Of a stretch of 64,000 nucleotides of DNA, positions 23,079 to 33,664 are shown piece after piece. Position 1 is the stretch's first letter. The number at the start of each line of letters is the position of its first letter. Source of the stretch: Buddleja alternifolia (taxonomy: Eukaryota; Streptophyta; Magnoliopsida; Lamiales; Scrophulariaceae); assembly GCA_019426215.1 (NCBI GenBank), contig CM033405.1, positions 33,448,199 to 33,512,198 of the forward strand, given 5' to 3'. The notes beneath the pieces were generated by a model, which saw only the letters and a list, made by a program, of their open reading frames with translations, made no database searches and was not told where the DNA came from. The position numbers and the translations under genes are program-made.

Positions 23079-23528
23079 GGCTATGTTTGGATGTGTTTTC
23101 ATTTCATTTTCAACCGTCATTTTTTAAAATGTATGGGGGAATGAGTTTTTTTATTTTTGTCTGAGAAAAGTGAAAAAAGTAGATGTGTTTGGTTGTGTTT
23201 TTAAAAATGGTTGAAATTGGTGATTATGATGTGTGAAATGATTGAAAAGTAATGATTAGATGAATAGTGTTAGATTTAAAAATTTAAAGGAAAGAGAGAG
23301 AAATGTTTAAAAATTGAAGGAGATGAGAGAGAAAAGTGATAAAAAGAAATTGTGAGATGAGTGATGTGAAATGTAATTTATAAAAAATGATTGAAATTTA
23401 TTTGGGAACGTAAAATGAGAATGAAAATGAGAAAATTTTCTGTTAAAAACAGTGTAAAGTGTATATTTTCATTTTCAGATGAAAATGAAAATGGAAAAAG
23501 CAGTTTAAAAACACAAACAAACAAGGCC
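23079..23528. mobile_element. Harbinger-like MITE
   Basis: Ends are GGCTATGTTTGGATG and, read inward, GGCCTTGTTTGTTTG. It is flanked by TA on the left and TAA on the right. F-box copy 2 has the empty site with a single CTAACTTTCC near 46,765. 450 bp, no ORF. Confidence 0.85.
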
Positions 23529-23632
23529 TAACTTTCCTATATATAACTATTTCTAAGATAATTATCAATCCTTTTTCTTTTTAATATTTGATTTATTAAG
23601 TTTACCAATCATTAAATATTATTTTTAAAGCT
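23529..23632. repeat. Remainder of the duplicated F-box unit
   Basis: Aligns with 46,763-46,860 in the second unit, after which homology stops. The next 240 bp (to about 23,870) hold an AT microsatellite (23,738-23,760) and nothing else recognisable. Confidence 0.75.
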
Positions 23633-23869
23633 AAATTAATACGATTTAATACTCTTATAAAGTACTTTTTCAATGGTAATTATCAAATTTGAATTAATTT
23701 TTTTAGTTTGGATACCATAAGCAATAATTTATAATGATATATATATATATATATATATATTAAATAGTAGTTGAAAGGTTATGAATAATAGGAGTTTTCC
23801 ATATATATAGACTATTAGAATAATATTCATACAATTATAGTTATAGTTCTAATGTGAAGTCTCCAGTAT

Positions 23870-24052
23870 TTCTATAAATTTTTAGTTCTAGACGAAGGGG
23901 ATACTCTGATCCGACAAACTCGGGTTGATAGTTTTAATTATGGGTCACATAAGGAGAGAAAAATCACAACTTGTGACATTCTGGAATTGAACCCAGGACC
24001 TTCAACATGAAAATGAAAGTTGATACCACTAGGCTAACAAGTCTTGGGTTAA
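23870..24052 (-). mobile_element. tRNA-derived SINE (minus strand)
   Basis: On the minus strand an A box TAGCCTAGTGG (24,026-24,036) and a B box GGTTCAATTCC (23,983-23,993) form an RNA polymerase III promoter. It is followed by a non-tRNA body. A 5'-truncated relative lies at 46,951-47,090. The 3' end is not sharply defined. Confidence 0.65.
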
Positions 24053-24068
24053 ATGATAATAAATTTTA

Positions 24069-24354
24069 GGGATAATTGCATATCATACCCTTGTGAAACA
24101 TGAAACCTGCACACATCCCCCCTGTGTGAAGAAAATAGCCTGAAATAACCCTATGATTTTCAAAACTCTGCACGAAACCCCCAACCCTGCTTCAAATACA
24201 CTGAGCGTGAATGCTACCTTCCGCGGATTTAACACGGATTGGGGGTTCCGTGTAGGGTTTTGAATATCATAGGGTTATTTCAGGCTATTTTTTTAACACA
24301 GGAGGGATGTGTGCAGGTTTCATATTTCACAGGGGTATGATATGCAATTATCCC
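24069..24354. mobile_element. Foldback MITE with ~120-bp arms and TTA duplication
   Basis: The two halves are near-complementary for about 120 bp from the termini GGGATAATTGCATATC and, read inward, GGGATAATTGCATATC. TTA flanks both sides (24,066-24,068 and 24,355-24,357). A 286-bp element with a short central loop near 24,190-24,235. Confidence 0.85.
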
Positions 24355-24365
24355 TTAATTTTACG

Positions 24366-24545
24366 AGATTCAATTCAATTCTTCTTTTAATCTTATTAAA
24401 GATTGAAGAGATTTTGGCCCAAGTCCATAAAGGAATGGTTTTCATTTTTGGGTTCAATTCGGTATAGATTCTTTGATCAGGACTCGGAGCCCGGAGATTA
24501 TTTATAGGATGGCCCATAAAATGGTCACGATTAGAGTCAAATGGT
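24366..24545. repeat. Repeat segment shared with the F-box 2 upstream region
   Basis: Contains TTGGCCCAAG, GGAGCCCGGAG and GGATGGCCCATA motifs in the same order and spacing as 40,275-40,385, 41,305-41,410 and 42,170-42,270. It is one of four copies of a segment tied to the F-box tandem units. Confidence 0.65.
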
Positions 24546-24814
24546 TTGCAATAATAGTTCATACCGCAGAGACGAAGCCATTATTCAAAGTTGGGGGAAT
24601 ACTAAAAAATGGAAAATCTCGATATGTTTAGACTTTAGTGGGGGGGAGGGGGGGATTTTGAATATGAAAAATTTACATGGCAATGGAAACAAAAGTTGCC
24701 CGCCCTCACCGGCCCCATAACTCTGTCCCTGAATACAAGTAAGAATCTACTTACAATATTAGTTTGTGAACCAACCACTTCTATTATGGATCAACTCACG
24801 TTTTGTTGAGATGA
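24546..24814. other. Intergenic, no feature recognised
   Basis: Contains a G-rich tract near 24,640-24,656. No ORF or clear repeat structure. Confidence 0.5.
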
Positions 24815-25223
24815 TTTTGACAAGCTGAGCTCGTCTTAAGTTGTAGGTAAAGCTCTATTCAGACAATTTTTATTGTTGGCATACTCCGTGTTATGCCAAA
24901 AAGAATTACTACATTTATTGTTTGTTCGTATATCTAAAGAATAATAGTAAGAAATTAAATAATTGGATCTATATATCACTCCTATAAAGGATATATTGAT
25001 TACTATTTTCTAACTTGCAAAAATTATAATTTTTCTTTTTCATTATAAGAAGTCTAAAATTAAGGAAATGTTTTGACTTTTGAAAACTATACATATTTCT
25101 CCATCGGTCTGAAGAAATTCTGAGGAAATTGTATATGGTGATTGAACGTTACATATAGTTGATTATAATTATATACATACAATTATAGTTATACCACAAT
25201 TTGAAATCTTGGCTCTGTTTTGG
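24815..25223. repeat. Duplicated segment matching 38,617-39,303
   Basis: Aligns base for base with 38,617-39,303, except that the other copy contains an extra 270-bp MITE (38,963-39,232). The block ends in the left terminus of a Harbinger-like MITE (GGCTCTGTTTTGG at 25,211), present at the same place in both copies and therefore older than the duplication. Confidence 0.85.
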
Positions 25224-26800
25224 ATGTGTTTTTATTTCATTTTCAAACATTATTTAGTAAAATATATGGGGAAATGAGTTTTTAATTTTTGTGTGAGAAA
25301 GTGAAACTCCTTTTTACTCTCCAATGCACTACTGTTTAATTGGCAAACATTTTGGTGAAAATCATGGCAGAATCGTATTATACTTACCCTTATATAGCTT
25401 TTAACTAATTTTCAATGCACTGATTTTCTTGAATTTTATTTTTTTTACAACTTCTCAAAAAATGAAAATATTCCAACATCTGGTTTCTATATATTTAAAT
25501 TAATTTATGTTTTGAATGATGACCCAAAGCCAAATATCTCAACATTTTTTCATGGTATTTTAGTCATGGACATTATGTTTTAACTCCATTTTGTGTAACT
25601 CAAATTATATCTTCTTCAGTAGGATCACATAAAACCAATTCCTAACAAGTAACAACCTAAGCATAATAATAATAATAATAATAATAATAGTAAGTGAAGA
25701 TTTAAACATAATTTTGAGATGTTATTAAGAGAGATAATGAGATGAGATGTTGTAAAGGGAGGGTCATAGGCACGTGTCCGTGTCTGAGAGGAAAGTTGAG
25801 GGGTGATATTTGGTAGTTCCCGAGAGTCCAACTGTCGAAAAATATCAGCCACAAACATTGTTAAAACATTTGTGGAATCCATCAAAAAATATATATTTTA
25901 TTGTATTAATACATTTTGAGTGATGAATAGGGTTCGAAAGTTGGACTTCCGTAGCCACCAAGTATTATCCAAAGTTGGGAGCGTGGATAGAGAGGTAGAG
26001 ATTCAAGGCTGACTTCTCGATGATCAGACAGTACTACACGTTTCGCGCCCTCCAATATTCATCCATTATTATTTTTCTCATTTTTTATTGCTTCTACTGT
26101 TTTTTTCTTTTTAGTATCCTTTTTTACTCGTTTCTACAATTTGCTCATCTTTTCTTTTTAGTTATTTCAAGCTCTAGTATACCACATATTGATATGATAT
26201 GGGCAAAAAAAATCATAATTTAGATTAGTAACTAATTAATATCTAATGTATTTGACTTCTCGAACACTGAATATTTTTGTGTGAAATATTATCAGTTTTA
26301 ATCTAAACATGATGATTTTATCCTGATAAATACATATTAATTGAGAGAAGAGTTTATACCTCGCTCAATTGCATCGTGTCTATCCTATTTGAGATGATAA
26401 TAGAATGCTTATCACCAAGAGAAGTACTTCTTAGTAATTACTAAGACAAATAAACAATAATGTAAATAGGTCATCATATGGATGTTTTGGGTTCAACCCC
26501 TTCGACTTTAAGAAGATGATTTGATCATGACTTAATTATAGATGGGTTGGGGGATTCGACAAATACACATGTTCAACCCATTACACAAACATGTGTGACC
26601 CGTGTGCTGGTCCTTCTTGTACAATACATGGTGATATGATATAACTCCAAACTTATAAATACCCCCTTATGATTCATAGAAATGAATTGTAGCCTATATG
26701 TTGACATAGTGACGTGACATATTGTGTCCTGAACTTATCATTAGCAATACAAAGTTATATCAAATTTTTGAGATAACGTTATTGCATTTATATGCGTTAA

Positions 26801-26832
<32 letters not shown>

Positions 26833-27611
26833 CTCTGATATCTCATTTTCATATTCTTTTCTTATTTTGAATAATTTCATATGAATTATTTATACCAAAA
26901 GAAAGCAATGTAGTACGAAATTACATAAACTCTCTATTATGTTGAAGCATTGTTATAAGTTACAATTACACCTCAGTGTATTTAAATTTTTTTACAATTT
27001 ATCAAAAATTATGAGGGGTTTTGATTATTAGAACTAAAGTGAGGGGGTGTGCATGTAATTCACCCTAATTTTATTCCCATTTAAGTTTGATTAATAAAGT
27101 TTTGATGCCATTTAATTCATATCAAAGTGTTGGTTGTACAGCAGAGGGATTTCCACATGCAATAACTAGTCACAAGCTGTATCTCAATTAATATGCTATT
27201 GTCTTGCAATTATATCTCATCTTTAACTGCAGCCTGAGCACTATAAGTCTATAAATATACTATCTAAATCAAGAAAACAAAACTCTAAAACTTTTGCCAA
27301 GTTTTCTGAATTTGGTAGTTTCAAATCTGCCATGGTAAACACCCCCCCCCCTCCCCCCTCCAAACAGGGGTGGTTCTATGCCACACTTGATTTAACTGAG
27401 CCACTACGCTAAATATTATTGGATGTAAGGACAAAACAGTAAAAAACACTTAAAGTTTAAGCACATGCATCCAATGGTGTTAGATGGACCGACTCCATTG
27501 GACCCAAGTCACCCAATCCATCTTAGAATTTCCCCAAACAGGGGGAGGCAAATTTGTAACAGTGGGCTTTGAAAGTCCAAATAGAGTTGAGGAACTTGAA
27601 TTCATATACAG

Positions 27612-27705
27612 TCTATGATGAACAGATACGAGGATACGGGTTTGATACGACACAGATACGAAATAGGCAAACTTCAAAATTATAGAATACGATACGTTGA
27701 GGATA

Positions 27706-27740
<35 letters not shown>

Positions 27741-28327
27741 TAAAAATAAATTTGAGTCCATATGTTCATTAACATAAATGAAACTGTAATACTGACACAG
27801 GTTCATTGTTTATAAGTTCAAAATTTTTTGAAGGTAACCATAATATCTCATCATTTGCGGCGGCGTAAGAATGTCATTTTATTGATACCAACATTTACCT
27901 TCTTATCCAAAATCTTTGGTAACAAAGTTTAAATGATAGATTTTACGTGGAGTAAGAGAAGAAAAACTATATTAAAAAATGAAATCGAAACTACTTTTTG
28001 CTTCTTTAAAATTTCCCTATTGTTTGTTTAACCTTTTAACGTATGGTTAAAGTCATTATTATCTTCTTATTTTAATCTATAAAGTATTATATAATATTAA
28101 AAAATACTATGTCTGATATTCAAGGCGCATTGGATATTTCAAATTTTGTATGGGATACGGCATTTGGAAATATCGGATACGGTATCCAGAATATTTTTTT
28201 TAATTTTAATTTTTGGATACGCAACAAGGGTATCCGATATGTATCTGGGTGGTATTCGAAGAGTATCGTATTCGATACGAGTATGATACTCCACGAGTCC
28301 AATTTTAAGAGTATTCGTGCATCATAA
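27612..28327. mobile_element. GATACG-rich inverted-repeat element (copy B)
   Basis: Same element as 2787-3549, with a single 30-bp unit at its left end. Both subterminal regions carry GATACG/CGTATC motifs. Confidence 0.5.
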
Positions 28328-28335
28328 TATACAAT

Positions 28336-29275
28336 TTAGGGATGCAAGTTAAGCCAAGCCAGCTCGCGAGCTTGACAAGCTGGCTCGAATCTAGTCCATT
28401 TTGAGCTCGAACTCGAGTCCAAGCCAAATTTTCTTATAAATAAGCTCGCGGGTTCTTATATATATATTTTTTTATATTATAAATATTAATAACTTTTTTC
28501 AAAAAAAAAATTAATAGTCAATAGCTTATCCAATACTCACAATTCACATCCAGCTAAAAAAAAACCTATTAATAATTTTTTTTCAAAAATTTCAGTAGTC
28601 AATACCTTAATTATCCAATACTCACAATTTCACATCCAGCTCCAAGTTGCACAAAATCGCATAATTAGTTTTAATTTATAAAATCGTAATTTCAAATTTT
28701 ATTTTTACCGAACCGCTTTGACAATTTAGTTTAAAATTAATAAAAAAACACCGCAAAATCGAACCGCAATAACCCCTGCCAAAACCCTCATTCACATTCT
28801 CACCCTAAACAAAACCCTCATTCACATTCAGCGCCGCAAGTCGTCCGCCGTCGGCTCGACCCTCACTCCATCTCGCGCAGCCGCGAACCACCACGTCCCG
28901 CCACCGCGAACCATTACGTCCCGCAGCCGCGAACAACTACGTCCCGCCGCAAAACAGGTAAATCTTGTTGTTTTGTGTGAAAATCAGGGGATTTGCGTGG
29001 GGAGAGTAGCTGTTTTCATCTTCCATTAGGTGAAATTTTGGAGCTTTTAGAGTATACATACATACATATATACATATATGTATGTATGTATAATTAAAGG
29101 AAGATTACTGCTTCTCTTCCAAGTGGTTGTTATTCTGCGTGAAAGAAGAAGAAGAAGAGCTCGCGAGCTCGAGCTCGAGCCCGAGCCCGAGCCGAGCTGA
29201 TTTTTTAACAAACGAGCTCGAGCTCAAGCCTGGCAAAACCACCAGGCTCGGCTCGAGCTCGGCTCGTTTACACCT
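28336..29275. mobile_element. AGCTCG-rich inverted-repeat element (copy B)
   Basis: Same element as 3556-4480. The right end, read inward, is GGTGTAAACGAGCCGAGC. The GC-richer internal stretch (about 28,780-28,955) looks like a 5' UTR/first exon followed by a GTAAAT donor, possibly a captured gene fragment. Confidence 0.5.
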
Positions 29276-29325
29276 AAAAAAATATACTCCAACCCAAATA
29301 AATTTGGCGTAGGGTCATATTTGTA

Positions 29326-29503
29326 ATCCCAGCGGCCACGCCTACAGAAGATATTGAGTTTGTATACCAAATTCATTTAATTATTTGGGTCGTAAATTTC
29401 AACCTGTTTCGATTCGAATGATTGTAGTGTAGTCGGCGTCTTAATTTTTTGTGCATTTTATTGAAATTAGCATCGAAGAGTTCTCGTCGACGATTCCGTA
29501 AAA
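29326..29503 (+). promoter_or_regulatory. 5' leader and proximal promoter of the HLL-like gene
   Basis: The only sequence between the duplicated repeat block and the start codon. No clear TATA box is seen. The core promoter may overlap the AGCTCG element. Confidence 0.4.
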
Positions 29504-31201
29504 ATGACAATGACTGCTTCAAATTCGTCTAAACTATTTCGTGGTATGTGTTTGTTGTTACTCTCAACTTGTTTGAATTTTCTCTTATGTTTGTTCATCT
29601 GCGGATTGCAGTGTTTTCATTTCTTGTGAAAATAGACTGTTGCATTTTTCGTTTCTTTATTTTTATGCAAATTGGAATAAATCTGCAAATTAACAACGTA
29701 AAAGTTGAGAGGAGCGTATTGAAATAAAGTAAGAATTGATTGGGTTTTGCTTTAGGTTGGCCTTCTGTATGTTGTGATATTATTGGACTGGAACAGGTTT
29801 ACGCTTTTTTCGCCTATTGATTAGCATGAGCAAAGTGTCTTGGCATCATTAAGAAATAAAAACAACTAGGATTCTTGTTTGTAATGTCGATTTAGCGTCT
29901 TTCAAGTTCCAACTTGCTGTCCATATACTTCATTTGTGAAAATTCCTGAACCATATCTGTATCCAAGACTGAAGAAATATAGGTATCCTATGCCATCTCG
30001 ATTTAGTTAATATAGGCATCCAAGATCTTATCATAGTTGAGCTTATCTCCACATCTATCTTCCTTTTTCTTTTATGTGTTGTATAGAGATTATTGCGTTT
30101 TACTAGCAGTAACAGTCTTTTTGCACCTTTTGAACATCAATATCCATCAATCATAAGCAATTATTTGTGTGATATCACATAGTTTTGTCTAAAGTAAATG
30201 GTGATCTTGCAACAACCTATATCTAATGTCCTCATTGCATTATGGGAGGGAACGGCAGTTGGGCGTTCAATTCTAGGTGGTCTCAGCAACAATGCTGTTG
30301 GGGCAAGCAGGTCATCTGCCGAGCTGACGCATATGGATTATTTATATCAGGTTAGTATTATTTCTCTGATGCTTTATTAGAGTATGACCTTTAGACATAG
30401 TGCTTTCAATTTGTTTTCTTTTAATCGCCTATTTGCTAGCTGTTAATCCTCAATACGTGCACTTTGTCTTGACAACTGGTGTGAACATAGATTTGATGCG
30501 TTAAATGAAATATCTTGAATCTTTCGTTATCTGCATAGGAAAAACTGTTTAATGGCCGTAATTATCCTAATCTTTGTAAGGTAGCTTCTTTGATATTGAC
30601 AAAATTCAAGTGGGATACTTTAATGATTTTTAATTACAGAATAATTTTTGCTTCATGGATATATATTTTTTATGCGAACTGAAGAAACAAAGAATTTCTC
30701 AAACAAGGGGAGAGAGTTCATATGCTATTTATTTATATAGAAATGGCTGAACTGATAATGACCTATCATGTATGGTGATTGAAAACTGGCCTATATATAT
30801 CTAACTTTGTCTATGTGTTCCTCCAGCAACAAAGGACATTCATACAGATGAGGACCAATCTGAAAGTGGTGGATAATTCGGGGGCTAAAAGAGTGATGTG
30901 CATACAAGCATTGAAGGGAAGAAAAGGAGCAAGATTGGGGGACAAAATAGTTGCATCAGTGAAGGAAGCACATATGGGTGGAAAAGTGAAGAAAGGGGAC
31001 GTTCACTATGCTGTTGTGGTTCGTGCTGCAATGCAACGTGGTCGTTGTGATGGAAGTGAAGTCAAGTTTGATGACAATGCTGTCGTGCTTGTTAATAAGC
31101 AAGGTGAACCAATCGGGACAAGAGTGTTTGGCCCCGTCCCTCATGAACTGAGGAAAAAGAAGCACCTCAAGATTCTAAGTCTTGCCGAGCATATTGCCTA
31201 A
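29504..31201 (+). CDS. HLL: Mitochondrial ribosomal protein uL14 (HUELLENLOS type)
   Basis: Three coding exons: 29,504-29,543, 30,259-30,350 and 30,827-31,201, giving 168 residues. Donors are GTATGT and GTTAGT. The exon 2 acceptor at 30,257-30,258 was chosen because it alone restores the frame and yields the expected [11 protein letters not shown] reading. Residues 1-50 are basic and Ser-rich, like a mitochondrial presequence. Residues 52-168 are the uL14 domain ([16 protein letters not shown] at its start, the family signature [13 protein letters not shown] at 141-153). uL14 binds 23S-type rRNA at the subunit interface of the large subunit. Plants have HLL and its paralogue HLP, and I cannot say which this is. 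Arabidopsis hll mutants have ovule defects. The gene is complete. Its leader begins right after a duplicated transposon block. Confidence 0.93.
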
Positions 31202-31290
31202 TGTATTTTCATATCTTTTAGGTGAATTAAGGCTTTCATTACCAGTTAGGGCTTGTTAGAATTCATCAAGTCATGGACTTGGCTGTACCC
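31202..31290 (+). other. 3' UTR of the HLL-like gene
   Basis: Short AT-rich trailer before the next repeat element. No canonical AATAAA was noticed. Confidence 0.4.
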
Positions 31291-33250
31291 TTTCTTAGAT
31301 AAGATCTAAGGCCCAATATACATCATTGGATACATTAAATCCAACAGTTCAAAAAATAAGGAATAAACAGGGAGGAAAAAATGGAAAATAGGGATTAGGG
31401 GTATAATGGACAAAATGACAAAATTATACATCACCCATTTACCAAAAATAACGGCAATCATTTCCTGCAATCTCTCAAAAATTGATACCCACGAACTCAG
31501 CCATTTATTATCACAATCTCAGCCCGATATTAACGCATTCAATTTATAAAATCGTATTAACCTTAGATTTCGTTCGATTATCACAAAAAAAATTCTGAAA
31601 CCCACATGTTCTGGAAATTTTGAAACCAACGAAAAAATTCTGAAAATCGAGATTGCAAACTCAGAATCTGAAAAGATTGAATTCCACATGTTTTCGCTTA
31701 CATCATTGTTATTTGCTTTGATTTTTGATTTTTGATTTTTGAATGTTCTGTTATTTTTGTATATTGCTTAATTAGTAAACTATAATGGTGATATACCATA
31801 TATTGTGATTTGAACACATTATACAGCTTATTATATTACATTATACAGCGTATTATATTACATTATACAACATATTATATTACATTATACAGTTCATACA
31901 ATAGGGATATACAACATGTGATTGTGCTCCTTTCAACAGTCAGTTGAATATATTATACAACATTTTGTACTACATTATACAGTATATTATAACCTATTAT
32001 ACAGTATCATATAAGTCATTATATAGTGAATCCAATAGCTAATTAATCCATTATATAATAGTTAATAATCAAATATACGGTAAATATAAACAAGGTAAAG
32101 TACGAAAATAATAGAAATAAATAAAAATAAAAATCCGACTGGAAACACAAAAACGCGAAAAAACCTATTAAAACGATGGAATTTGGACCCGATAGGGTGG
32201 TGCTCAGCATACTTATGATAAGTATACTGAGTTGTTTTTAAAACAACGTTTCCTACAAAATTGAAGTAGAGCTTGGGACCAAATTTCAAAAACAGTTTTT
32301 GCCTTTCGGAAATTTAAAATATATATTTTTTTTATTATTTTTTTAAAGCAAAACGCAGTAGATGAGTGGTGATATACAATGTAGTATTTAGTGACATCAC
32401 AATTAGTGATTTTTTAAACCATCATACAGTAGCTTATAAACCATTGTACAGTAGTTTGTAACCCATTATACAGTAAATACAACTGTAATATACAGTGTGT
32501 GATTAGTAATATATAATTAGTGATTTCAAACAATTATATAGTATCTTATAAACAACTATACAGTATGTTATAATATTCTAATTATACAATATATTTAGTG
32601 TATAATGCAGTTTCTGGAGATTCTTTTTGTCTTGTTCATAGAGCAAAATCGTTTGCAGAGACTCCATTTGTTTCTTTAAAACAACATCTTCAATTCTCTC
32701 TATATACTCAAAACTTGCAGATTAGTTTCAATTCTGTCGGATTTCAATTCATTATACCTTTTTTTTTTAAATCGAAAATCGGCTGTGAAGGTTTGGAAAT
32801 TCTAGAGAGAGAATCAACATTCAACACCATTCTAGAGAGAGAAACAACACCATTCTTCTCTATATAGTCAGAACTTGCAGGTTAGTTTTTCTAATTATTG
32901 CCTCCATTACTATAATCGCTGCGAAAATGAGAAAAAATTGATCCTCCGAACTCAACTCCGGCGCGCCGAGAGGCGGCGGCGAAAGAGAGAGAGAGAGAGA
33001 GGATTGAAGTTGTAGATTTTTGAATTGTAAAAGCGGTTGACAGCCATGACAATCTGTTAACAATTTATTGTTCATCCTTTTTTGATTAATTTATGTTTGG
33101 AAATTACCAATTAATTATTATACCTATTGACTAAAATGCCCTTATCATCACTAAATTAAAGATAAAATCAAATTAATGGCTTTAAATATAGACCTTAGGA
33201 TCAAATTGTTTAAATAGTCTAGATTGGGTTTTATATCTTATCTAAAGTAT
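31291..33250. mobile_element. Large non-autonomous inverted-repeat element with TATACAG arrays
   Basis: The left side has TTAGATAAGATCTAAGGCCC and the right side, read inward, TTAGATAAGATATAAAACCC, giving imperfect inverted ends of about 30 bp. The interior contains irregular arrays of TTATACAG (31,820-32,020 and 32,360-32,595), a GA tract (32,982-33,001) and no ORF with known domains. Superfamily not determined. Confidence 0.45.
31822..31888. repeat. 22-bp tandem repeat, three imperfect units
   Basis: Units of the form ATTATACAGCTTATTATATTAC repeat three times with changes at the CAG/CAA and CTT/CGT/CAT positions. Further TATACAG copies are scattered to 32,595 with irregular spacing. Confidence 0.75.
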
Positions 33251-33295
33251 AGAGATGTATTTGATCCATAACCTATATATATATATATATATATA

Positions 33296-33664
33296 TGTAA
33301 AAATGGTGCTTACGTATGCACTGTAATTAGCTCTAATCGTCTTTTGGTCTTTCACCACTGGAATGTGTCTTTCCTTTTCACTCTCCACTTTCACATATAA
33401 AAGTGGTGCTTACGTACATACATAGGCACTGCAAGCAAGCCCTGATCCTCTTTTGGTCTCCTACTTTTATTCCTTATGAATGAACAGTGCAATATAAGTC
33501 TATTTATAGAGTGCTTACAGCTGGAATTAGAAAGCTTTACTTACTAAGCTAAACATCTTAACCGCCTAACTAACACACTAACTATGCTGATATTTACAAG
33601 AATGCCATTACTAAAAATATCATCAAAATATCTAGAAATGAATTACAATATCAACATTTCAACA
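33296..33664 (-). repeat. LTR of minus-strand Ty1-copia element
   Basis: On the minus strand it starts TGTTGAAATGTTGATATTG and ends TTTTTACA, 369 bp. A polypurine tract (GAGGGAGGA on the minus strand) lies just inside. A TATAAATAG box is present. An AT tract (33,276-33,296) abuts the end. No matching 5' LTR was found near 36,300, so the element is truncated. Confidence 0.85.

Larger units (their letters stand above)
25224..29325. repeat. Segmental duplication, copy B (matches 1-4510)
   Basis: Counterpart of window positions 1-4510 without the 2038-2481 MITE. It contains a GATACG element (about 27,612-28,327) and an AGCTCG-rich element (28,336-29,275), and AT tracts at 26,806-26,832 and 27,709-27,735. 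No convincing gene lies inside. It ends about 180 bp before the HLL-like start codon. Confidence 0.9.

Noticed and set aside
31820..32020. CRISPR-like or satellite array
   Set aside because: The motif spacing is irregular and the units are imperfect. It lies within a probable transposon and has no higher-order structure.
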